A stretch of DNA of 64,000 nt from an uncultured Halomonas sp. (lineage in GTDB: Bacteria > Pseudomonadota > Gammaproteobacteria > Pseudomonadales > Halomonadaceae): NCBI RefSeq assembly GCF_947500835.1, contig NZ_CANMTQ010000007.1:124001-188000 (forward strand), in the 5' to 3' direction. The notes beneath the pieces were generated by a model that saw nothing but the letters and a program-made list of their open reading frames with translations, made no database searches and had not been told where the DNA came from. Below are positions 54,358-63,100 of this stretch, piece by piece (within the stretch, counting starts at the first letter, position 1; each line of letters begins with the position of its first letter). Made by a program: the position numbers and the translations under genes.

Positions 54358-55521
54358 ATGGCCGACGACAGTAGCGACGACGACAAGACCGAAGAGCCGA
54401 CGCCGCGACGCCTTGAAAAGGCGCGGGAAGAAGGCCAGGTTGCCCGTTCCCGAGAACTTTCCACCTTCATGATGCTGATAGCGGGAGTGGCCGGGCTGTG
54501 GACCACGGGCACGTTGCTCTACGATCAACTAGGTACGGTGATGGAGCAATCGTTCCTGTTCGATCGCAGTATTGCATTCGACAGCACTCGAATGCTGGCA
54601 AGCCTCTGGACCCTGGGCACGAATACGCTAATTGCCTTGGCGCCGCTTTTTATTCTGCTGACCGTGGTGGCGCTGGTGGCTCCGGCATTGCTGGGCGGCT
54701 GGTTGATTTCCGCCAAATCCCTCAAGCCCCAGGCCTCCAAGCTCAACCCGTTCAAGGGGTTGAAGCGCATGTTCTCGAGCCAGGCGCTGGCGGAACTGGC
54801 CAAGGCAATTTCCAAATCGATTCTTACCGGCAGCGTAGCGGTAGCGTTTTTATGGGCCAAGCAAGGAGAGCTTCTGGCCCTGATGGATCAACCGCTGCAG
54901 ATCGCCCTGTTCCATGCCTTGAAGCTTGCGGCGCTGTGCTGTGGCCTGATCGTGCTTTCTCTGGTGGTGGTGATTCTCATTGACGTGCCCTATCAGCTCT
55001 GGAGCCACAACAAGCAGTTGCGTATGACCAAGGATGAGATCAAGCAGGAGCACAAGGAATCCGAGGGTGACCCCCAGGTCAAGGGCCGCATCCGTCAGCA
55101 GCAGCAGGCCATGGCCCGGGGCCGCATGATGAGCAAGGTGCCGGAGGCGGACGTCATCGTCACCAACCCGACCCACTATGCGGTGGCCCTGCGCTATAGC
55201 GATGACATGGGCGCCCCTAGAGTGGTGGCCAAGGGCGCCGATGCGGTTGCCGCCCGCATTCGTGAACTCGGCGAGGAGCACGCCATTCCCCGACTCGAGG
55301 CGCCGCCGCTTGCCCGGGCGCTGTATCGCCACGTGGATCTGGATCACGAAATACCCGCAACCCTTTATACCGCCGTGGCCGAAGTGCTGGCCTGGGCGTT
55401 TCGACTCAAGCAGGTACGCCGGGAAGGGGGCGAGATGCCCGACAAACCCAGCGATCTGCCAGTACCCGCCGAGCTGGACGATACCAACCGGCCTGCTTCA
55501 TCTTCCGAGGATTCACGATGA
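54358..55521 (+). CDS. flhB: Flagellar export switch protein FlhB
   Basis: FlhB switches the export apparatus from rod/hook to filament substrates after self-cleavage. The product is 387 residues from ATG 54358 (MADDSSDDDKTEEPTPRRL); two in-frame GTG codons just upstream are alternatives. There are four membrane spans, then the cytoplasmic domain with the autocleavage motif N-P-T-H ('VIVTNPTHYAVALRYS'). A Pro/Ser-rich C-terminal tail follows. It overlaps flhA by four bases. Confidence 0.97.
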   Translation: MADDSSDDDKTEEPTPRRLEKAREEGQVARSRELSTFMMLIAGVAGLWTTGTLLYDQLGTVMEQSFLFDRSIAFDSTRMLASLWTLGTNTLIALAPLFILLTVVALVAPALLGGWLISAKSLKPQASKLNPFKGLKRMFSSQALAELAKAISKSILTGSVAVAFLWAKQGELLALMDQPLQIALFHALKLAALCCGLIVLSLVVVILIDVPYQLWSHNKQLRMTKDEIKQEHKESEGDPQVKGRIRQQQQAMARGRMMSKVPEADVIVTNPTHYAVALRYSDDMGAPRVVAKGADAVAARIRELGEEHAIPRLEAPPLARALYRHVDLDHEIPATLYTAVAEVLAWAFRLKQVRREGGEMPDKPSDLPVPAELDDTNRPASSSEDSR

Positions 55522-57599
55522 ACCTGTTTGCTACCTTGGGCCGACAGAACTTTCTGGGCGATGCCCGCATGAAGATTCTGGCGGGGCCGATTCTGATCCT
55601 CATGATTTTGTCGATGATGATCTTGCCCTTGCCGCCGTTTGCACTGGATCTGTTCTTCACCTTCAACATCGCTCTGGGCATCATGGTGCTGCTGGTGAGC
55701 ATGTTTACCCAGAAGCCCCTGGACTTCGCGGCTTTTCCCGCGGTGCTGCTATTTACCACCCTGTTGAGACTCTCGCTCAACGTCGCCTCGACCCGAGTGG
55801 TGCTGATGGACGGCAACGAAGGCGGCGACGCGGCGGGCAAGGTCATCCAGGCCTTCGGTGAATTCCTGATCGGCGGCAATTTTGCCGTGGGTCTGGTGGT
55901 GTTCTTGATTCTGGTCATCATCAACTTCATGGTCATCACCAAGGGCGCCGGGCGTATTGCCGAGGTGGGGGCGCGCTTCATGCTGGACTCCATGCCGGGC
56001 AAGCAGATGGCCATCGACGCGGATTTGAACGCGGGTCTGATCGGTGAGGAGGATGCCAAGAAGCGCCGCGCCGAGATCTCTCAGGAGTCGGATTTCTACG
56101 GTTCTATGGACGGTGCCAGCAAGTTCGTGCGTGGCGACGCCGTGGCCGGTCTTATCATCATGGTGGTCAACTTGATCGGCGGCCTGTTGATCGGCGTTCT
56201 GCAACACGACATGAGCTTCGCCAGCGCCGCCCGCACCTATACCTTGCTGACCATCGGTGACGGTCTGGTCGCCCAGATTCCTGCCCTGGTCATCTCCACC
56301 GCCGCCGGTGTCACTGTGTCCCGGGTCAATACCGACCAGGACGTCGGTCAGCAGATGATGGGGCAGCTTTTCACCAATCCCCGAGTCTTGATTCTGGCGG
56401 CCTGCGTCATGGGTCTACTGGGGCTGGTGCCGGGCATGCCCAATCTGGTGTTCCTGCTGTTCAGCGTCATGCTGGGTAGCCTGGCCTGGTGGCTGATGCG
56501 TCGCAATCAGGACAAGCTCGCCGAAGAGACTATCAACGCCGCGGCACCCCCGCCCTCCCAGGAAGCCCCGGAGGCAAGCTGGGACGACGTTCAGCTGGTG
56601 GATACCCTAGGGCTCGAAGTAGGGCATCGGTTGATCCCGCTGGTGGACCATCGCCAGGACGGCGAACTGCTCGGACGCATCAAGAGCGTGCGCAAGAAGT
56701 TTGCCCAGGAGGTCGGTTTCCTGCCGCCGGTGGTGCACATCCGCGACAACCTGGAGCTGGGCCCTAATACCTACGTGATCACCTTGAAGGGGGTCGAGAC
56801 CGGCCGCGGCGAAGCCTATCCCGGCAAGTGGCTGGCCATCGATCCGGGCCAGGTGTCCGGGCGTCTTGAAGGCACCACCACCACGGACCCGGCCTTCGGA
56901 CTGCCGGCGGTATGGATCGACGCCTCCCAGCGCGAACATGCTCAGGTTTATGGCTACACCGTGGTGGATGCGGGCACCGTTGTGGCCACTCACCTCAATC
57001 ATCTCCTGCATCATCACGCCGGTGAAATGCTGGGGCGCCAGGAAGTGCAGCAGCTGCTCGACAAGATGGGCGACGAGAACAAGGCCCTGGTCGAGGATGT
57101 GGTGCCCAAGCTGATTTCCCTGACCACCCTTCAGCGACTGTTGCATAACCTGCTGGAAGAGGATGTCTCGATTCGCGATCTGCGCACCATTCTGGATACC
57201 CTGGCGGAGCACGCCACGCCCCAGAGCGATGCCCATGAACTCACCGCCGTCGTGCGGGTGGCCCTGGGTCGAGCCATTACCCAACACTGCTTCCCAGGAC
57301 AGAGCGAGCTGCACGTCATCGGCCTCGATGCCAATCTGGAGCAGGTGTTGAGCCAGGCCATGAACGGCGGCGGGGCGCTCGAACCGGGCCTTGCAGATAC
57401 CCTGATGCGGGAAGCCGAAGCCGGTGTGGCCCGCCAGGAAGCCAGCGGCGAACCACTGGTGCTGGTGGTTCAGCACGGTCTGCGAGCCCTGCTTTCGCGA
57501 TTCCTGCGCCGCCGCCTGACGCATTTGTCGGTGCTGTCCCAGGCCGAGATTCCCGATGATAGAACTCTTCGTGTCACGACCCTGATTGGAGGTCATTGA
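55518..57599 (+). CDS. flhA: Flagellar export-gate protein FlhA
   Basis: FlhA is the large export-gate subunit with a chaperone-docking cytoplasmic domain. The 693-residue protein has about eight membrane spans, the FHIPEP block ('RLSLNVASTRVVLMDGNEGG', 'LDSMPGKQMAIDADLNAGLI') and a C-terminal domain of normal size. Its stop overlaps the flhF start (TGATG). Confidence 0.98.
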   Translation: MNLFATLGRQNFLGDARMKILAGPILILMILSMMILPLPPFALDLFFTFNIALGIMVLLVSMFTQKPLDFAAFPAVLLFTTLLRLSLNVASTRVVLMDGNEGGDAAGKVIQAFGEFLIGGNFAVGLVVFLILVIINFMVITKGAGRIAEVGARFMLDSMPGKQMAIDADLNAGLIGEEDAKKRRAEISQESDFYGSMDGASKFVRGDAVAGLIIMVVNLIGGLLIGVLQHDMSFASAARTYTLLTIGDGLVAQIPALVISTAAGVTVSRVNTDQDVGQQMMGQLFTNPRVLILAACVMGLLGLVPGMPNLVFLLFSVMLGSLAWWLMRRNQDKLAEETINAAAPPPSQEAPEASWDDVQLVDTLGLEVGHRLIPLVDHRQDGELLGRIKSVRKKFAQEVGFLPPVVHIRDNLELGPNTYVITLKGVETGRGEAYPGKWLAIDPGQVSGRLEGTTTTDPAFGLPAVWIDASQREHAQVYGYTVVDAGTVVATHLNHLLHHHAGEMLGRQEVQQLLDKMGDENKALVEDVVPKLISLTTLQRLLHNLLEEDVSIRDLRTILDTLAEHATPQSDAHELTAVVRVALGRAITQHCFPGQSELHVIGLDANLEQVLSQAMNGGGALEPGLADTLMREAEAGVARQEASGEPLVLVVQHGLRALLSRFLRRRLTHLSVLSQAEIPDDRTLRVTTLIGGH

Positions 57600-60052
57600 T
57601 GAGCGTCAAACGATTCGTTGGGGCCACCAGCCGCGACGCCATGCGCCAGCTGCGCGCCGCCCTGGGCGACGATGCCCTGATTCTCTCGAACCGCAATGTG
57701 GCGGAAGGGGTGGAGATTCTGGCCATGGCGGAAGATGCCCACGGTCAGATGGTGGGTTCACCAGCCGCGACCCAGTCGCCGCCTGCTTCCCCAAAGCCGG
57801 CACAAGCCGCCGCGCCGATCAGACAGCCGACGAGAACGAATGCTTCCGCACCGTCCCAGGTGACAGAGCGCGTTCAGATGCCCGCAGCGCCTCAACCGGA
57901 TTTCGCCGCCTTCAGCGAACGAGTACTGGGGGAGATGCAGGATCTGCGTACCCTTTTGACCGGCCAGGCCCAGCGTGCGGCGGACCCGTCACGAAGGGGA
58001 GAGGAAAGCACCCTGGAGCGCTTGCAGCGCCGTCTTCTGGGGGCCGGATTCGGTTTACATTTAGTGGAAGAGCTGCTCGAGACGCCGCCGGCGGAGCTGG
58101 TGCACGCCTCGGACGAGCCGGCGCTGGCCTGGGCCAAACGTCAGCTCACGTCAAGGTTACCGATTCTCGATGACGAAGCAGCATTGCTGGATCAAGGCGG
58201 TGTGTTTGCCCTGATCGGCCCGACCGGTATCGGCAAGACCACGACCACCGCCAAGCTCGCTGCCCGCTACGTGATGCGCCACGGCGCCGCGGGCGTGGCC
58301 CTGGTGACCACGGACAGCTATCGGATTGGCGCCCATGAGCAGCTGCGCATCTATGCCCGACTGCTAGGAGTGGACGTGCATGCCCTGGAAGCGGATGCGC
58401 CCTTGGGGGATCTGCTGACAAGACTCGCTCACAAGCGCCTGGTCATCATCGACACCGTGGGCATGAGTCAGCGGGATCAGCGTCTGGCGGGACAGATTGC
58501 GATGCTCGGCGATTCAACAGGGCAGGCATCCGGGCAGGCGGCTCGTCCGATCCGGCGTTTGCTGCTGCTCAATGCCGCCAGTCACGGCGACACCCTCGAG
58601 GAAGTGGTCGAGACCTACCAGCGTGCCTCCAAAGCGGCGGGTGCGCCCCTGTTCGGGGCGATTCTGACCAAGGTGGATGAAGCGCCGCGCCTGGGGGCGG
58701 TGCTGGATATCGCCATTCGCCACGGCCTGCGACTGCACTATGTCTCTCACGGTCAGCAGGTACCGGAGGACTTGAGCCTGGCGGACGGGAACACACTGCT
58801 GGATCAGGCCTTGAGCGTGGAAGGAGACTCCTCCTTTGCCGCGGAGACGCCGCAGGCTTCCGGTGCTTCTTCCCAATACAAGCAGATTCAATCCCGTAAA
58901 CAGCTGACCCGAGGGCTGCTGGGCCAGGGCAGGGCGCTGGTCTCGACGTTGAATACGCTGAGAAACGAGGTCGCAGGCTTCGCGCTGCTCGAACGCGCCT
59001 GGCCGCTGCTTGGCTATTCCCTGGAGCAGCAGCAGGCCCATCTCGAGGGGCTACTCGACGTTGCGCAACGACAGCGCCATCTCAAAAACCTCGAGCCGGC
59101 TCATGCCATGCTGTGGGCCCAGGCCAAATCCGTCAGCGGGGTGGACTGGACGATGCCGGCGCTGTCTCTGAACGCGGCAGGCCAGAGTCAGGCACTGCCC
59201 TGGTTGATGCATCGCTTGCCTGTCGGGGAAGAAGGGCGCCTGGACTGGGCCAGGGAGCAGCTGGGTATTCGCTGGCAGCTGTTGCCGCGCTGCCCCGGAG
59301 CCGCGACACGCCAATGCATGGCGCGCAGCGGCTCGCTGTGGCTGGCCACGGCCCAGGCCGGTTCCCAGGTCATCGTTGAAGGCAAGCGTCAGCGCCTGAA
59401 GGAGCTTGCGAACCTGGCGACTACCTGGACCGAGCTGAGCTGTCGCTATCGTGGGCGCGATGCCCATCTGAAGCTGTCTCGTTTGACGGTCTCTCTGGCG
59501 GATGGTGCGCCCCTGACGGCATGGTTCGGTCTCTTGAGCGATCCAGAGAACAAGCGCCAATTGGCCCAGCGCTACTGGCTGGCGCCGCGAGATGCAGTGG
59601 TGGGAAGAGGATCACCGGATCACGGCTCTTTACAGGCACCGGATCACGGCTCTTTACAGGCACCGGATCACGGCTCTTTACAGGCGCCGGATCACGGCTC
59701 TTTACAGGCGCCGGATCACGCCTTTGCCGAGGCGCTGGTGGCACAGCTGGTACACGACGATCTGCCGCAACTTACCCGTCGCGCCTGGCAGCGTCTTGCG
59801 GATGCCGGCGAGAGGATCGATCCGGAGCTGCGTTTGCTGATAGCAGCGGGGATTGCGGCAACGGTGAGCCGACTCGATCAGGAGCGAAGCGACTGGGCGA
59901 TGGATGTCAGGGCGCAGTTGATGGGGTTACTCGGAAAGCAGCGTGGGCGTTCGGCTCAGGTGTTGATGGATGCACTGCTGCATCTGCTGACCGCGCGAGA
60001 CGTGTTTCTCATGCTGGGCGGTGCGGGGCTGATCGATGAGGTGGCGGCGTGA
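57599..60052 (+). CDS. flhF: FlhF-type SRP GTPase with ~400-residue C-terminal extension
   Basis: FlhF is an SRP-family GTPase that sets flagellar number and position. The 817-residue product (ATG 57599, MSVKRFVGATSRDAMRQLR) has the basic N-terminus, a helical N domain and a G domain with 'GPTGIGKTTTTAKLAARYV' (near residue 207), 'DTVGMSQRDQRLAG' and 'AILTKVDEAPRLG'. FlhF normally ends about there (roughly 400-500 residues). Here a further ~400 residues follow, with no family I recognise, including a four-fold repeat PDHGSLQA at about residues 671-705. Its stop overlaps the GTG of the FlhG-like gene. Confidence 0.9.
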   Translation: MSVKRFVGATSRDAMRQLRAALGDDALILSNRNVAEGVEILAMAEDAHGQMVGSPAATQSPPASPKPAQAAAPIRQPTRTNASAPSQVTERVQMPAAPQPDFAAFSERVLGEMQDLRTLLTGQAQRAADPSRRGEESTLERLQRRLLGAGFGLHLVEELLETPPAELVHASDEPALAWAKRQLTSRLPILDDEAALLDQGGVFALIGPTGIGKTTTTAKLAARYVMRHGAAGVALVTTDSYRIGAHEQLRIYARLLGVDVHALEADAPLGDLLTRLAHKRLVIIDTVGMSQRDQRLAGQIAMLGDSTGQASGQAARPIRRLLLLNAASHGDTLEEVVETYQRASKAAGAPLFGAILTKVDEAPRLGAVLDIAIRHGLRLHYVSHGQQVPEDLSLADGNTLLDQALSVEGDSSFAAETPQASGASSQYKQIQSRKQLTRGLLGQGRALVSTLNTLRNEVAGFALLERAWPLLGYSLEQQQAHLEGLLDVAQRQRHLKNLEPAHAMLWAQAKSVSGVDWTMPALSLNAAGQSQALPWLMHRLPVGEEGRLDWAREQLGIRWQLLPRCPGAATRQCMARSGSLWLATAQAGSQVIVEGKRQRLKELANLATTWTELSCRYRGRDAHLKLSRLTVSLADGAPLTAWFGLLSDPENKRQLAQRYWLAPRDAVVGRGSPDHGSLQAPDHGSLQAPDHGSLQAPDHGSLQAPDHAFAEALVAQLVHDDLPQLTRRAWQRLADAGERIDPELRLLIAAGIAATVSRLDQERSDWAMDVRAQLMGLLGKQRGRSAQVLMDALLHLLTARDVFLMLGGAGLIDEVAA
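59610..59721 (+). repeat. Four-fold 24-bp tandem repeat inside flhF
   Basis: The unit CGGATCACGGCTCTTTACAG plus GCACC/GCGCC repeats four times without shifting the frame (PDHGSLQA each time), followed by a partial fifth copy 'PDH'. Units differ only at the A/G in the last codons. Such in-frame minisatellites commonly vary in copy number. Confidence 0.92.
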
Positions 60053-60657
60053 GCCAGGTCGATCAGGCCGCGGGGCTAAGGCGCTGGGCGCAGTCCCAGA
60101 CGCCTGCTGCATCACCTGCGGTCGAGTCATCATCCGCAGCTGGGTCTTCTGTTTTAGAGTCATCCGTTTCTGAGCCGTCTGTTTCTGAATCATCCGTTTC
60201 TGAATCATCTACCAGGATTGAATCATCGGCTAATCGATCCGATACGAACCAATCTATGAAAGTGCTGGTGACGCTGGGGCTTCCCCGTGGTTCTGACGCA
60301 GACGTGACCCCGGTGATGGATGCCTTGGCGCGCTGGCATGCTCAGGGCCAGCGCTGGGTGGACGATCCCGAGAGCTGGCGCATTCTGCCGCTGTCCATGA
60401 GCAGCCCGCATTTCTCGGCGCTGGTAACCCAGCAGTCCCGCTGGGCGCTGTGGGTAGGGGACGATCTGGATGGCTTTCGCCGCGCCTATGCCATGCTCAA
60501 GCGCCTGGCACAACAAGGCGGGCCCCGGCGTTTGCTGCTGGTGCATTCTCCCTTCCCTTCCCGGGCGGGGTTACTCAACAATCTTCAGCAGGTGGCGGCA
60601 CAGTTTTTGGACATGCAGCTGCTGGTGATCACGCCACCGAGAATCCGCAAAGACTAG
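60049..60657 (+). CDS. Short FlhG-like protein lacking the ATPase P-loop
   Basis: A 202-residue protein starting at GTG 60049, which overlaps the flhF stop (GTGA). Its first residues 'MSQVDQAAGLRRWAQ' contain DQAAGLR, the DQAxxLR activator motif by which FlhG (FleN/YlxH) stimulates FlhF. A Ser-rich, internally repeated linker follows (about residues 25-60, SSVSE repeats). The C-terminal domain 'ALWVGDDLDGFRRAYAMLKR' then 'FLDMQLLVITPP' resembles the second half of FlhG. The deviant Walker A (KGGVGKT) expected of FlhG is absent. Inferred role: FlhF GTPase activator without its own ATPase cycle. Confidence 0.7.
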   Translation: MSQVDQAAGLRRWAQSQTPAASPAVESSSAAGSSVLESSVSEPSVSESSVSESSTRIESSANRSDTNQSMKVLVTLGLPRGSDADVTPVMDALARWHAQGQRWVDDPESWRILPLSMSSPHFSALVTQQSRWALWVGDDLDGFRRAYAMLKRLAQQGGPRRLLLVHSPFPSRAGLLNNLQQVAAQFLDMQLLVITPPRIRKD

Positions 60658-60690
60658 CCGTGGAATTTCTTTCGTCGAGGCACGCAGGTT

Positions 60691-60826
60691 ACGCTGCTCC
60701 GCATGGCGCTCGATGCGCCTATCGCTCGCTGAAGCGAGCTCCTGCAGGTAGTTGATATCACTGGGGTTTGTAGGAGACCGATTTATCGGGCGATGGCTGG
60801 AGCGAATCCATATGAAACGTCAAAGC
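60691..60826. repeat. Dispersed REP-like repeat, copy A
   Basis: A ~135-base element (with CTATCGCTCGCTGAAGCGAG and GACCGATTTATCGGGCGATG) that recurs at about 63101-63250. The similarity even extends into the first codons of flhE (ATGAAACGTCAAAGCGCC versus ATGGAACGTCGAAGAGCC). It belongs to the same hairpin family as the 83-bp units at 32.5 kb. Confidence 0.85.
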
Positions 60827-61267
60827 GCCTTTTTATATCTACTGTTGATAGCACCGTTGATGGTGCTGTCGATATTGACGCCGGACGCTCAGGCAGCGTC
60901 TGGCAGCTGGGTCGGCAGCGCGTCGAGCGTACGTCTATTCACCCCAGGGCGTTTGGTGCAGTCCGCGCCCATTGCACCGTCTTCTTCGCTATCCCCCGAC
61001 GCTCGTATTCACAGCATCAGCTGGCGCTTTGCGCCATCCTCGGGTCAGCCTTCCCTCGAGGCATGGCTTTGCCAAGGCGAGAGCTGCTTTTCATTGCCCA
61101 CCGCCCGAGGTACCAGCCAGGCCTTGGCCGGATCGAACGCCGATCAGGCATTATTCTTTGTTTTTCGACTTCCCCAGGATGCTCGCGCACCCAAACCGGT
61201 TCTGGTTCAGGGCCTGCAAGTCATCGTGAATTACCGATCGATTTCGCCGGATTTTCCTAAAGGCTGA
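60812..61267 (+). CDS. flhE: Flagellar protein FlhE
   Basis: FlhE is a periplasmic protein of flhBAE operons thought to prevent proton leakage through the export gate. The product is 151 residues from ATG 60812 (MKRQSAFLYLLLIAPLMVL), a Sec signal peptide ending near 'DAQAA'. Family features are a pair of cysteines in 'LCQGESCFSL' and the C-terminal 'GLQVIVNYRSI'. A longer frame upstream is rejected because it crosses the repeat. The repeat element includes the ribosome-binding region. Confidence 0.85.
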   Translation: MKRQSAFLYLLLIAPLMVLSILTPDAQAASGSWVGSASSVRLFTPGRLVQSAPIAPSSSLSPDARIHSISWRFAPSSGQPSLEAWLCQGESCFSLPTARGTSQALAGSNADQALFFVFRLPQDARAPKPVLVQGLQVIVNYRSISPDFPKG

Positions 61268-61334
61268 ATAGCTATCGGCTTACAAGGGTATTTGTCGCTT
61301 GGTAGCGACGCAAACGACGTAATACTACTCCCAT

Positions 61335-61381
61335 GGACAGCACCCCAATGAAGTCATGGTGCTGTCGTCCTTCGACAGCAC
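61335..61381 (+). promoter_or_regulatory. Mutually exclusive hairpins in the fliA leader
   Basis: GTGCTGTCG (61359-61367) can pair with CGACAGCAC (61373-61381), a perfect 9-bp stem with a 5-base loop. Alternatively GGTGCTGTC (61358-61366) can pair with GACAGCACC (61336-61344), another 9-bp stem. The two cannot form together. The structure ends 12 bases before the fliA ATG, so the downstream stem could affect ribosome access. No T run follows. Inferred leader regulation, untested. Confidence 0.6.
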
Positions 61382-61393
61382 GAGGCATGTGGG

Positions 61394-62095
61394 ATGTATA
61401 CGGCACAAGGCAAAATCGATCAGCGCGCAATACTCGATCAGTACTTACCTATCGTGCGACGTCAGGCGCTGTCGTTGCAGGTAAAGCTTCCGGCCAGCGT
61501 CGAACTCGACGATCTCATTCAGGCGGGTATGGTGGGGCTGCTGGACTGTCTGAATCGTTACGATTCGGGTCAGGGCGCCAGTTTTACCACCTATGCCAGC
61601 CAGCGTATCCGTGGCGCGATGATCGATGAGCTGCGCAGTCGCGACTGGGTGCCGCGCAGCGTCCGGCGCAACGCCCGGGAGGTGGATGAAACTTTGCGCC
61701 GCCTGGAGCAGGAGCTGGGCCGGCCGGCAGAGGAACGGGAGATCGCCGAGGCGATGTCGCTGAGCATGGAAGATTACCGCCAGCGTCTGGCGGATACCAA
61801 CAACGGCCAGCTACTGGGTTATGACGATGTGTTTGCTGAAGGCGACGAGCCGGATGCCGGCATCAGCGGGCCCAAGTCACCTTTCGATGCGCTGGTCAGC
61901 GGCGAACAGCGCGAGCGCCTTGTGGAGGCGATCGACCAGCTTCCAGAGCGGGAAAAACTGCTGCTGGGGCTTTACTATCAGGAAGAACTCAACTTGAAAG
62001 AGATCGGCGCAGTGCTGGGGGTCAGTGAATCTCGAGTCTGTCAGTTGCATAGTCAGGCGGTAGCACGGTTGCGCGTCAAGCTGGCAGACGCTTGA
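61394..62095 (+). CDS. fliA: Sigma-28 factor FliA
   Basis: FliA directs RNA polymerase to late flagellar and chemotaxis promoters. The 233-residue product has region 2 ('DLIQAGMVGLLDCLNRYDSG', 'FTTYASQRIRGAMIDELRSR') and region 4 ('LPEREKLLLGLYYQEELNLK', 'EIGAVLGVSESRVCQLHSQA'). Its likely targets in this window are the five sigma-28 type sites noted. No flgM anti-sigma gene is present here. Confidence 0.97.
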   Translation: MYTAQGKIDQRAILDQYLPIVRRQALSLQVKLPASVELDDLIQAGMVGLLDCLNRYDSGQGASFTTYASQRIRGAMIDELRSRDWVPRSVRRNAREVDETLRRLEQELGRPAEEREIAEAMSLSMEDYRQRLADTNNGQLLGYDDVFAEGDEPDAGISGPKSPFDALVSGEQRERLVEAIDQLPEREKLLLGLYYQEELNLKEIGAVLGVSESRVCQLHSQAVARLRVKLADA

Positions 62096-62256
62096 GAAAT
62101 AAATACCTGCACGGGCTCGGCGCCCCCAACGAATCACTTGTTGCGCGGTGCTGGTGCGCCAGCCCGGTCGGAATCCTCACATATACCCATATGCTCCGGT
62201 TCCTGTGCTCCGTGCGCCTTGTGACGTGGCGACGCCCGCTTATTTCGTTCGGTAAT
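62096..62256. other. Intergenic gap between convergent fliA and fhuF-like genes
   Basis: A 161-base stretch with no gene and no clear terminator hairpin. Confidence 0.4.
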
Positions 62257-62997
62257 TTATTTGGCTCTTTTTAAAGGGCAGTTTCCGCAGTAGCCAAGTT
62301 CGGGAACAAGATAGCGGATGCAGCATAGGCGACGCACCCGCCGGGTGCTGCCGTCTGACTGTTTTTGATAGCGCACCGGTCGATACAAGGGGTTGCGTCG
62401 CCCATCCGCCAATCGGCGCTGGGTCAAGAAATACTGAAGATCGTCAGTCATGCCGGGCAGAGCATCGGGATGATGAGCAAGCTGACCCAGGCACTGCTCG
62501 AAGACATTGCCGGCATTGCTCCAGAACACTCGGGGCGAGGCACCTGAAAACCCGGCAAGGGCTTCGATCAGCGGCGCTAGATTGTCATCCAGCAGGTTGA
62601 GCGGCAGGCTTTCATCTTCCGTGTGTAACGCCGTACCCTCCTGTTGAAAACACAGGCGCTCAACTCGGCCGTCCGGTGCCAGCAGCAAATGAAGCCGATC
62701 CAGGGCCACCGGTAGGAAGCGCCCAAGCAGCGCTCTCGTCAGGAGTTCCGGTACCAGCAGCGCCAGGAAATACCACTTCGACCATTGGGATGCGACGCCA
62801 CGTGGCTCAAAAACCGCGTAGCGCTCCCCGAAGCGAATCAACACCTCTTCAAGTCTATCGGGCACCAAAAAGTCCGTCGCCGGCAAGGCCTCCGGCGGCG
62901 GACGTTCTGCAATCATGGGTGGCTCTGCCGCCTCGAAGGGCCCGCGATAGAGGGCGGCAAGCTGTTCGGCAGCGGGGCGCTGTGTATCCTTGTGCAT
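62257..62997 (-). CDS. FhuF-type siderophore ferric-iron reductase
   Basis: The 246-residue protein ends with 'LCCIRYLVPELGYCGNCPLK', the C-C-x10-C-x2-C pattern that binds the [2Fe-2S] cluster in FhuF reductases. The middle ('GVASQWSKWYFLALLVPELL') also fits the family. It releases iron from imported ferric siderophores in the cytosol. The TonB-dependent receptor downstream in the window (63252-64000) is transcribed in the same direction, and the two may form an iron uptake unit. Confidence 0.9.
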   Translation of the reverse strand: MHKDTQRPAAEQLAALYRGPFEAAEPPMIAERPPPEALPATDFLVPDRLEEVLIRFGERYAVFEPRGVASQWSKWYFLALLVPELLTRALLGRFLPVALDRLHLLLAPDGRVERLCFQQEGTALHTEDESLPLNLLDDNLAPLIEALAGFSGASPRVFWSNAGNVFEQCLGQLAHHPDALPGMTDDLQYFLTQRRLADGRRNPLYRPVRYQKQSDGSTRRVRRLCCIRYLVPELGYCGNCPLKRAK

Positions 62998-63100
62998 GTA
63001 GCTCTTTTAATAGAACAAAGCTTTTCGACGATGGGTGTGAAATTTGCCCCGTCGCCGAGACACGATGGGGCTATATACTACAGGGGGCAGGACATGGGCG

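Noticed and set aside
56607..57596. A 329-codon open frame antisense to flhA
   Set aside because: It is a His/Gln-rich shadow of flhA, which is a clear gene on the plus strand.
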